A stretch of 64,000 nucleotides of DNA from Formicarius rufipectus (lineage: Eukaryota > Chordata > Aves > Passeriformes > Formicariidae): assembly GCA_013399695.1 (NCBI GenBank), contig VXAU01003705.1, positions 1-64,000 on the forward strand. Direction: 5' to 3'. Position 1 is the stretch's first letter. Each line of letters starts with the position of its first letter. The notes beneath the pieces were generated by a model. The model worked only from the letters and a program-made list of their open reading frames with translations, ran no database searches and was not told where the DNA came from. A program made the translations under genes and the position numbers. Below, in pieces: positions 36,601-48,400 of the stretch.

Positions 36601-39389
36601 CCCCTTGGATATGACAGAATTCCTGCAGCTAACTCAACATACATCACTGCTGAATACAGAGACTGCTTTTCTAGAGGATGGGTTTGCGACTGCAGAGAGG
36701 CTAAAAAATATGGGAAAAAATACAAATTACATGAGAATAGAAAGGGAGAAAAGAGAAGACCTTAAACTCTCATATCTCTGAACACCAAACACTGAACTTG
36801 AATTGAATAGTGAAAACTTCTTCTAGACTCCACTACCACCAGAAAGACTCCATGGAGAAGCTCTGAAATTGGAAATTTGCTCACAAAAGTAACAAAGGAG
36901 GGAAAGCTGAAGAATTCAGAACTTGTACTAGTTTGGGAAGCAAATCCCCTAAGACAACCTGGCTAAAGAGTTCAGTGACAGTACAGCACCATAATACCAC
37001 ATTCAATGTGAGGAGGCAGATGAGAACAGAAGCCTGTCATACCATGCCATTATAAAATGTATAAAAAAGATACAAGGCCAAATACAGCAACAGCACCAGA
37101 TGTTTGGCTATCTGTTCCTTTCTCTGCTTTCAAGGATCTAACAAAAAAAAACCCCATCCCTGCATAGAATTGTGTGTCTAGTCTTTAATGTTACCTAGAC
37201 CCTTAGAAAAAGGTCAGAAACAGCTTGTATCTCCAGCACAAAAAGAGATGGGAGTTTGCCAAGAAGGTAACAGTGATGACTTAAATCTAACTCTTCCCCA
37301 GAGCTGCCGAAATCATGTCACTCAAAGACACAAGTCCAGAAACACCTGGAAACCTACATGATCTCCTTTCTAACTATTGCTTTAATTAGCACATTAGCAG
37401 AAGTGTTATGTCAATATACAAGCACCACATTTTTCGGAAGAAGATACTCTAAAATTTTCTTAACTATGGCACTTATAAAGTGTTGATTATTTTTTCAGAC
37501 ATCCAAGTATCTTATTTGAATTGGACCATAGATCTATTTATTTGGGACATTTAATCTCAGAATCTGGATCATCTTTACAAAGAAAAATCCCTGAAAACAC
37601 CACCCTGAAAAGTAATATCTTAGGACAGACAACCACATACTGTGAAGAATGGCAGGGCCTAGACTGAAGACCCACTAGCCTGTGGAACAGACTTCTTGCA
37701 CTTAGGTGATTTTCCTAACTCCACACTGACTCGCTTTTCTCCATTCAGAAGAAATACCTTATTGCATTTTGTTGGAAGAGTATCAACTTTAGGACTGACT
37801 GAAGATTAGAATTACAGAAAAGTATTCACTTGGACTGATGTGTAGTTTGAGACTTGAACCTGCCATGTTCTGTGACCCTATCTAGGTAACACAAAGGCAG
37901 AGTCTTGGCTTAAGGAGTCTATCTCTAGACTGCTTCCTGACAAGAAAGAAACAGGATTTCTGATACACTACTTAATCAGCACTGTATCTTACTTCTCAAA
38001 AATGTACAGTTCCTTCTGTTCTTCTGAAACTTGACTGTCTCCATGAAAACCTAATGCATTGAGAACGTTAAGAAAAAGAATGTGTCTTTTTGCAAGAGCA
38101 AGAGAGAAAATACATGCATTTAGGGGTTGTATTTTTCTTACAGAATATTTCCATTCACACCAGATATACCCTCCCTCCTAAAAAAGTCAGCTTACCACAC
38201 ACAAGATTCAGTCATTAAAGGCCAGAATTAAATCTCACTTCCAAATTCTATCATTTGCCTTAAAATAGCATACTGCGTAAAACTCCAACCACATTAGTTT
38301 CTTTCTTAAAATTAGCAAAAACCAACTATTTCCCAAAGAACTTCAGAAATAGTTTTTGTAAAGTGCTTCTGAGTTCCTCACATTATGAACAGTCCTCTTG
38401 CATAAAACAGAAACTGGAAGGTGACCTGATTATTATTCCTTTAAGTACAAAAAAAATATGAAAATGAAATTGTAAGATGAAAATTGTGTTTAATTACAGC
38501 AGTAGATAACCAAACCACTCCTGAAATCAGTGCATCAGTGCTACTTAACAACATACGAAATCTACACAGAGGTAATTTATTCTATTTTGATTACAATATA
38601 ATTTTTTCCAACACATCCTTTCCTTAATCCCAGTCTACTTATCCAAAACACAATATAGGCTATGCTTAGTTTTCTATTATTACTTAGAAGTAAAAAACTT
38701 GTTCTTCAGTATTTTGGCTTCAAGAAAAGACAGCTTGGGAATCCACTGACAATCTCAATTAAGAATTTCTTCAGTTTCCAGAGTCCTACCAACACTTATC
38801 TCAAAGTCTTTGACAAATCAAGCCAAATCTATGTTTAAAGTTCAAAATACAAAAGATATGAATTATGTTTTTATAAAAATGTAAAAAGCTAGTCAAAATT
38901 ACATGTTTAGATATTTAATCTCTGAAGAATGGAATATAGCAGCAGGGAACTTAAATATAATAAGAACTATCAACAATAAATACAGGAAATTAATGCAAAG
39001 ATTGCAATAGAAGGATTCTTGAGAACAATGAGAATATAAAGAGACATTCTAATTTGTACAAAGCCCATCCCAACTTTGTATATAATCTCTTCTGTAAATA
39101 CAACCATACAGGATGAAATGCTTATTTGCAAATAATAGTTATTCAAAAGTGTGCTTTACTGGGTTTTTCGTTCAATCTCTTGGCAGGTGTAGTTTGCAGA
39201 AAGCCTGTAAAGACAAATTTCCATATTTAGGTATTTTAACTCCTCCAGATATTATGTCTTAAATACAAATAACAACAGATGCAGTACATACTTGATTTCC
39301 ACAGAAAGAGTCATTAGAACACTGAGCACTGTAACAAATCCATTTGCAGTGTGGAACCATAGGGTAAATGGTATATAAGAAAAGTTTAC
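33641..39389. other. Tail-to-tail region between MTMR7 and VPS37A, including VPS37A 3'UTR
   Basis: 5.7 kb of AT-rich DNA. Part of it must be VPS37A 3'UTR on the minus strand. Minus-strand AATAAA hexamers occur at 38576-38581, 36253-36258, 35562-35567 and 34341-34346, and I cannot tell which is used. Open frames such as 36458-36781 (plus, 107 codons) and 34674-34266 (minus) show no recognisable domain. No repeat family or RNA gene was recognised. Confidence 0.55.
34083..34088 (+). terminator. MTMR7: Alternative polyadenylation signal for MTMR7
   Basis: AATAAA in TTTCAAATAAACACTTAGG, some 2.3 kb after the MTMR7 stop. Use of this site would lengthen the 3'UTR towards the VPS37A transcript. Confidence 0.25.
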
Positions 39390-39470
39390 CTATAGTGGAG
39401 CATGAAATTGACTGTGCATTGCTATTGCCTGTTGAAGTTTTTCCTCTTTGGCTCGTCTGCAGTGGCACAG
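39390..39470 (-). CDS. VPS37A: VPS37A exon 11, last coding exon (residues 371-396 and stop)
   Basis: LCHCRRAKEEKLQQAIAMHS, then QFHAPL and TAG at 39392-39390. The acceptor (minus) is TTTGTTTCATAG. It ends exactly where the mammalian protein ends. Confidence 0.97.
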   Translation of the reverse strand: MCHCRRAKEEKLQQAIAMHSQFHAPL

Positions 39471-42400
39471 CTATGAAACAAAACATACAAGAGTAAATCC
39501 TGAATGCAATTTTTTATAACGCAAACTAGTTCCTCTTTAATTATTTAGCTACACTGCAGACTTTTTTTAAAAAAGAAAAGCCCTGTGACCTACGTCTCTT
39601 CCAAGCTTCAGGCTGAACAATGGTCTATATTGATAACATTATTCTGTCCACAACTGTGTACAAGAGAATTGTTTCCAATGTTATGAAATGCATTTATTAG
39701 GCATCTTTAAAGAAAGGTACACTACCTGCTAAGTTGCTTCTGTCACAGCACAAGCAAGAATGGTGTTTTCTGAACCTCAGTTACTTACTTGGTGATAACC
39801 ATCAAAAGAATAATTAAAGAAGTTTAATAAATTAAACATTAAAGTTGTTTAAATACAACATGCAATTTTATGTCAACCTTCCAAATTTGAAATTTACCCT
39901 GTGGCTACCATATCCTGTATTTATAGAGGATATACAAGAAAGTGGCACAAAAATATCTGAAACAATACATGAATAGGACCTAATGCAGAAGACCTTTGCA
40001 ATACTGTCTTAAAAATACATGCCTCCAGAATGCACATTATATTCTATATAGACTGAAGCCACTTAAGGATATTTTCTTCTTCTGTCAAAGCTCACTAAAG
40101 CACTGCTCTGTATCACAGGACTGCTCAAACTCTAAGTCTTAATTTATTCACTCAGATTAGGGTTATTTGTATATTACATACCGTTCTCTTTTCCATGAAA
40201 CTACTAAGAAAGTCATCTATTTCTGTTTTGCCTTCCAAGAAGTCTTCTGCAATAGTGTCAGACTCCTCTTCAGCTTCATGGGCAGCTACTTTAAGTCTGG
40301 CTTGCAGAGCACTTGGACTGCAACTCTAAGAAAATAAAAGGTCCTATGTAATATTAAACTATCCATTAAAACTTGTATTTTTAAGATAAATGACTATATA
40401 AATATGGAGTATGTGGATAGAGCATTATTATTACATAAAAGCCTAAGTGACCAGATGAAGCTTCATCTCCAAGAAACAGCACAGCTTGTTAAACTAGAAA
40501 GGATTCAATGTGAGAAAAGCATTGCTAATTTAGGTCTTGATACACAATCATTCTCACAAATGTATAAAGCTTTTCAACTTTTACCCTACACTGTAGAAAG
40601 CATCCACCTTGGAAATCTGACAGATTCTTGAGTGCATGGTTTCTGAGTAGGACTAGCGTTTCAAGTGTCTTCAATAAATAGGGTCTACTTTTGAAACTCA
40701 GTTGTGAACCTGAGAAGTATAAAAAGGTAAAAAAGCACTTACTGTTCAGCTTTTAAATACCCTTGAAATGACGGTGGAGAGGAGGACAGGAAAGCAAAAA
40801 GCACCTACTCAAGAACTAGATGGGCTGCTAATCTAAACCATTATACTCATTTTTCTGTTCCTATAAACCTTAAACATTATTTCTGTTTATTGCATATAAT
40901 TTTTTTTCCTCTAATATGATTGGGCAGTTAATCAGAACATGATTCACATTCAGTAGGAGTCTGTACCAATCCAGAACTGCAAAATTAAGATGTTTATAGA
41001 TTTTAGATGCTTGGCCTACCCATAATCTACCACATGAAAAGCATTTTACTTATTTATTATAAAAATTTAATGTAATTAGAAATTTCCTAATAAAAGGTGA
41101 CTAAAATTCACTCACAGTACAAGTAAAAAGACTTGTCTGGAACTTTGAAGGATAGAGAACAGGAGTAATAGGTAGCGCACAGTAAACATCAATATATGAA
41201 GATACAGAATATATGGGAAAAAAGTAGAAAAATTCAGCTGCAACTCTCCAGCTTTCAGCCTCCTAACCATCACTAAATTGAATTAGCAAATCTAAGTTAG
41301 AAAAAAGGTAATACAGCAGTGAAATATTTCCTGTTCTCTAGTGGTTTCTTAAAGAAATAGAAGGTTTCTCAATGTCAACTACCTCCATCCACTTTAAAGA
41401 CAACTTGCATCACATGAAAAGGAGGCATTAGGAGTCAGAGTATTCCTAAGGAGGAAACATTTAATACATTTAGATCCCCTATGAAATCATTCAGTTTGCG
41501 GTCACGCAACCTTTTTCATTGTTATTTCATACTTTATTACTTTGGGTAAATTCTGGAATTCCGGTACTGTGTATGCTAATTGGAAGCCTTGTACTCTCAG
41601 GTGACAAGTCTTGCAAATATTGAAGATTATGTGTGCACTGCAGAAACTGGTTTGTGAGAAGTTACATCTTCCAGTGCATAGCCTGGTAAACATACCAAGA
41701 AATTATTCTCCTCCAAATTACTTTCTGAAGTAGTAACTGCGCTTTTGAATGTGCAATGTTTTGACAGCATTATACAACATACTACCTAAAGTAAGCATAG
41801 CCAGTGAATCACAGAATTTATGTTTCTAAAGTCATCATTTTGACTGTTTTAACCTGGTACAAGTTTTACAAGCTCATTACGTTAAATGAGTACCATTAAT
41901 TGAACAAGCCTTCTTTAAAGATCTATTCTTAAAACTGATTTGGCCAAGGATTGTACTTAACACCTCTAAAAGCACATCACTCTCTTCTTCCCACTTTGCT
42001 TCTATCGTAGTGTTAAAAAACAAAAACCCAACAAAGGAAACCACTCTTTTGCTTTTCACCTGTTTGGTACATCATGCCTTTTTTTTCATACTTCATGTTA
42101 CTCTATTCCCTATAAAATTAGAGTTAGCCACAAGAATAATGGTTAAAGATAAAAATCAAAACTTCAATTTTATTGAAGTATGCTTAAAGGATAACATATA
42201 GACATTATACCTCACTGAGTTCATGCTGTCTTTGCATCTTTTTTTCAAAGGCTGCTTTCATCTGTGTGAGTTGCTCATACTGGAAGGAAAAAGAAAAAGA
42301 ACATTTTCCCCTTGAAAAACACCAAATATTATCACTAATATTTCTGAAAAATATTCTATTTTTCACTTACTTTATCCAACACCATCTGTCTTTTAGCCTC

Positions 42401-45400
42401 AAGATTAGGTTCCAGCAACAAGTTTTTTTCTGTAAAATGAAGTCACTATTACTACTTTTTTTTAAAGAATCCAGTTAGCAGAACATCAGCACAGATGATA
42501 ACATTTTGACACCTTACTTGCCAGCTCTTCGATGCTTTTCACTAACTCATCTCTATCAGTAATGACTTGCTTCAGCTGTGGCAGAGTCACAAACTGTTCC
42601 AGTAACACCTCCTCTTGTTCATTCATACTGGTCAGCTGTGATATGCTATATTTAAAGAGAACAGAAGCAGATTTAAATCTAACAGCAAACACAACATACA
42701 GAACAAGTAATTTCTGCCAATAGTTTGAGGCATTTTTTGGGACTTTACTGATACATGACACTTGACCTCAACTTATTTTTCTTCTTTCTCGTGGATTGTG
42801 GGCTCTACTATATGCAGCAGTGAGCTTAAAAAATAGCATGTTAAAAAGTACCTCCCATTTCAAGCCTTACTTCCTACAAAGTGCTTTTTAATGCTACTGT
42901 AGTGTGTTGACCGTGTTCAGCTACCAGATGCCCACCCAGCTGCTTTCCCAGTCCCCCTCAACAGGATATAGAGGAAAAGCTCAGGCGTTGAGATAAAGAC
43001 ATTGAGATCACTTACCAATTAAGATCACATGGCAAAACACACTCAGAAAAATTTAACTGCATGTACTGTTAATTACAATGAGAGTTGGATGGTGAGCAAA
43101 AAACACAGAAACACCTTACTCCCTTTCTCCCCAGGCTCAACTTCATTCTTTCATTCCCATCTCCTCTACCTCCCACTGCTCTCTGCTCCTTGAGGCACGG
43201 AGGCAATTACAAATGTAGCAGTCAGTCTACACAGTTCAGCTCTGCTGCTGCTCCCTCCTCGCACTTTTTCCTCCTCCAGCATGGGTCCCTCTCCACAGAC
43301 TGCCATCAGCTCCTGGTAAGGGAGACTACTCCAGTTTGGGCTATCTGTGTTTGCAGTTTCCTTCAGGACACACCTGCCTCAGTGTGGGGTCCTCTATGGA
43401 CTGCAGTGTGGATATCTGCTCGAGCATAGTCCTCTCCATTGTCAACAGTCCTGCAGTGGGTTTGCTGCCAGCCTGGCACGGGGGCAGCCCCTGACCTCCC
43501 GCTTCTCACAAAGGCCACCCAAAAAGCCCCCCAAGCTACGAAAACCTTGCTACCTACACAAAATATAGAATTTTAATCCACTCTTCTTGAAAGAACCAGG
43601 CTTGATCAGAATATTTTGTTTAAACAAACAAATTACACTCTCCTGCAAAACTGCTGATTTGTTGCTATGTAATAAGGATGCTACTAGAACTTACAGCTTA
43701 TTTAGCAAAATTAAACAGGTTCTTTGGAAGGTGTCAAAGAAAACAACAAAAAAAAAACCACCCCAGAAGTCCTTCTTGCTAAAGCTCTTCCCGTTTTTTG
43801 AAAGGACAGTTTTCAATCGCTTAACAATGGCACCACCATAAAGATGTGAGATCTGAAGGAAACCAATCTCCTAAGACCTTCAGAATTAACAGCCAATTTG
43901 TAATCTATTCCATTCCAGAGAAGTGATCTAGGAGGCTGTCTCTGAGCAAACTTCTGGGAACAACAGCTCATAAATTTTGTTTGAATTGTGATGATGATGA
44001 AAGTATTTGCGCAATATGTATATGAAGTATTCAGATGTAGAAGTGATTTGCACTGGAACAGGTGGCAGTTACCACATGGATTTGCCTAACCCAGCCCCTC
44101 CTGCACATGCTGAGCTCCTCACAAAACAGTCCACCGCTACCCTGCACTACAGTCCTTTCGAACTGAAGGGAATATAATTTGTGAACCAGGCTCAAGTTGT
44201 TATCATTTCCTCCTTCAAAAGTTATCCTTATTGCATTAGTAGAAATTAAGTCCCTGGCAAGGCCTTAGAAAACAGCAGAACACTGACAGAAAAAGTAAAA
44301 AGAAATGCTCTTTTTCCTGGTGTTGAATCAAGTAGATTACACTAATAGGATCAAATCGATTAGAAAACCCCAAACAAGAAGCACATCTGAATACGAGGCT
44401 GGCTTATCTTCTGACTCCACGATTTTGGTATGTGGTAGTTCTATCTGTAATTTCTAGAAAAATCTCAGTAATGTGTACAGACTTCTGACAAAAATCAGAT
44501 ACAGACCAGTAGTAATTGCCTTTTAGTAACTATGGAAAGTTTAGCTACCTTCTGAAAATTTACCTTAGTTCTGAGAGTTCTGGAAAGGTATCAGGAACAT
44601 CAGGCATCTTGTAAGTAAATCCATTTTGGCCAACCTAAATATAAGTTCAGAAATGCTTAATAGATTTTTGAAAAGCAATTTCCCAATATTTAACCTGATT
44701 AATCCAAAACTGGAGATGAATATTTGCCAGCAGGAAAAAAAAGCAAGAAGCAGTAGTACTAGTCTCTTGAGCAGAAGACATCTCAACTCAACAATGGCAA
44801 CAAAATGCTTAGGGATGTTCGGGGAGGCATGTCATAAAAGATGAGCCAGTTTTGGAGGAAAATAATTCTGTCCTGCTTGTCCTTTGTTTGAAAACAGTTG
44901 GATGACCAAGGAAATACAGAAGAGTATGACTCAGAGAAAGAGATTGACATTTCAATATCTTTCATGTGGTTTTTAAAGATATAATCCCTCAGAAAAGATG
45001 TTTCAGAAAAGGAAAAAATGTTTGTCTTCACAGAATGTAGAAAATTCGAATTTCACAAAGCCAGAAAAGTGTCTTCCAAGATTAAGAAAGCTTTTGTTTC
45101 TAAAGAAAAGATTAAAGACTTAAACATTTACGTATAGAGTTTTTAGAGAATATTAAAAAAAAAAAAANGAAGGAGTTTGATACATACAAGATAAAACGCT
45201 ACAGATAAAGGCCTGAGATTGCACATTGTCCTCACCTGATAGGTTCTGGGCAGGAAAGTGAGAAAAAAACATTTCCTATGGTTGGAGAGACCTTTACAGC
45301 TGCACTATGGGGGAGTGCAGCTTCAAAAAAACCCACTCTATATTCAAGGATATTTAGCATAACACTAGTTTCACTGAAACTCAGAAAGACCAACTTGTTG

Positions 45401-48400
45401 CTCTGACTTCAAGTTCTAAAAATCTTTTTTGTCTAAGCCGGAATGACAATTTTGTTTTCCTAACACCAGGAAAACAATGACACACAATCTCACAAACTGC
45501 TTCCTTGAGTTTTATGGCAATGTCCTGTGTGCTCTTAAGGGAGCTTATGCTCAATGTCGGACAGCTTAGGCAGCAAACTCCAAGCACAGACCTGAAGCAC
45601 CGCTTCTGCTGTCGGAACAGGTAGTGGCAGATCAGCAATCAAGCCATAGGAGGGAGCAGCAGGCTTGTCTGTAGTGTAGCTTGAAGAAACCGATTCACCA
45701 ACAGGCAGGGCTGACACAGTTCTGTTTGTTTCTTGAGGTGGGTATGGAGGAAGGAAGGGAAACCCCTGAGGAGCAAAAGGAGGCATTCCAGCTGGTTTGT
45801 TGAAAAGGCTAAAAACAAACAAACCACAAACAGAACCATGAGCAACCAACTGCTTACAGCACAACACTTCTTATCATTTGAATTATAATTACTAGACCAC
45901 AAAGAAGATATGACAATTTTCAAATGACCATAAACTTTGCATTTTCTGTTCTCAGTTACATCCAATGTCATCTTTTTGTCTTATACTGCAATATAATACA
46001 GAACTCCATTAACCATACTCCTGCAGAGCAGCCAAATACTCTTAACTTTAAGAAAACTACTTCTCAAAAATTTAGGAGAACATTAATTTAATTTTTTTCT
46101 ATCCTAAAGTTGTGAGAAACATATTTGTGTCATACAATTATTTATGGTATAGCATTTAACAGCTTGGGAAACACACAATTACTTCTAAATAACATGAATG
46201 ATTTTTTTTAAATTCACAACTGCAACTGATACTAATCCCAGTATCACTGTCAGCCACAAGAACCACAGTGGTGCTGATAAAGCTGGACTGTCTCAGATCA
46301 CTTTCGCATATTTAATACAATTCTTTAAACTGCACAATTTCTGTTGTACAACTGTGCAACTGAAACTGCCCTAGGCCTGGGAGATTATGAACAGTATACG
46401 AGAAAAGACAAATGATCATCAGATCATCAGCAGATCTACAGCAAATTCCATGTTTCATTTGATAATGTAAATATTGATTCTTTTTCAAGAAAACAGATAT
46501 AAATTAACATCAGCAAAGTTGATACAGTAACTTCAATGAAACCCTGTGTTTCTTCTCAAAACAATCATGTCATCAAGCATGTGCATGAAATTGTGCAAGG
46601 ACAGGGAATCTAATTCTCCCAATATATCCACAAATTATTCCTATCAGTGCCCTCCTAATAATTGGTTTAGTACCTTTTAAAAGAATTAATACACATTCAT
46701 CATGTTTACAGATAACTTACTATGGAAATGATGTTGAGCTAGGAGCCAGGACTGGAGGATTCTTCCAAAACTCATCCAGTAAACTTTGAATAATTTTTCC
46801 AAGATCTGAGTGCATTGTAAACTGGTAAAAGCATAAAACAAAACCCAGTGCAGAAGAAAAATTATGTCTGGAATCGAACAGCTCCAAAATGTGCTAAGCT
46901 TGATTGTTTATTATACCCACATGGCAGTGCTGGAAGCTATTTCGAGAGCTATCAGCTCATGTAAACTGTGTATGCATAAGCTCCAAATAAAGTGATAAGG
47001 TCACCTAGAGCTGAACAGAAACTAAAAATCTTTTGTATATTCCATTTCGAACGGAGAGTCAATGAAGTGCAACATTTCTGTTGAACAACCAAAAAAAATC
47101 CACTTAGTTACAAAGTTACTTTTGGGAAAACAACAAAAGGGGAGGGGAAAAAAATAAAATATTTGGGGATAAAGGCACTAATTGTGTTCTGAAAGAGTCA
47201 GAACCTCCCCCCCACCCCAAAAAACTACCATGTTCTTCTTGGCAAAGAAAAGGGGAAAGAACAGCATATTAAAATCCTGAATATTCAAGCTAAAACCCTG
47301 ACGTTGTTCTAATAGGATTAGGCTGGAAAGAATTATGTTACAAAACGGTCTTAAAGCATTCCTCTCCTTTATTTGGAATACACCACAGAGAAACAAGAAC
47401 TGTGCTATTGATACTGATGAAAAAATGTGATAGGAACTTTCTAAGACATCATAACTTACAATAGTTTTAAATATTGGAAGACTCAACTCAGTAGCAGTGA
47501 AAAAATAAATAGTATACTCAACACCTGAATTTCTGTTTTCAGGCCCTCAAAGTAGAGTTTGGGAGATACTAGGATCTGTAATAAACTTTTCTACAAGGAG
47601 TATTAACAATAATAGTGTGACATGTATTAAACCTTCTATTAACGGTAGATCTATGTGAAACCACAAATTATACATACATTACTTATTAACGGACCGGTCA
47701 CATATACTCCCTGCTTGTCCATTAAATGATGTCTCACAGGTGGGAAAACACTGATGACTGGTTTTTCCTGAGGAAACTGAGGTGGAAGCAAGCTGCAAAT
47801 ACAAGAATAATCATTACTACAGCTATAGCCCATGATAAAGTTTGTGTAAGAAGGCTTCTTACTAATTACATAAACTTACTTTTATACAAGAGTTATGGAG
47901 AAATACACAGAGAATTAAGCACACAGAAAGGTTATTCAGGTATAAAAGCAGAAGTCAGACAGAATGGAATACCAGACTTCCATGGAACTGAAGAAAGAAT
48001 TTACTGGGCAAAACTGTAGTATAGCAATGGAGTAATTATGCACAAATGGACACAGAAAAAGCTGTAGCATAACAAGAGTATTTCTGAATACAAATATTGT
48101 TACTACCAATACAATGCAGTGTAACCTGTAAGAACAGGCCGAGCCAGCAGGCCAAAGTAATAAAAAACTTTCGGACATAATTCCATCAACATTTGCCAGA
48201 GTAAAAGCACTCCCTAATGTAAATTCACAGGAAATGTTATAGTACATTCACTGAAATTATGATCCAGAAGCTTCAGTGGGGTAAGAGTTACAGCAGGCTA
48301 GTAAATTACTAATTAAGTTTATTTGCAGTTGTAGGGGATTCAAAGTCATCAGAAACCCTCGAGTGTTTTTCCCTCTTTTACCTTCAACTAACAACATGAA

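Noticed and set aside
36458..36781. 107-codon plus-strand frame between MTMR7 and VPS37A
   Set aside because: No recognisable motif, no splice partners, and it lies antisense to likely VPS37A 3'UTR. Treated as chance.
43980..44040. Possible C/D-box snoRNA in VPS37A intron 6 (GTGATGATGATGAAAG)
   Set aside because: A C-box-like string is present, but no D box (CTGA) or terminal stem is found at a suitable distance.
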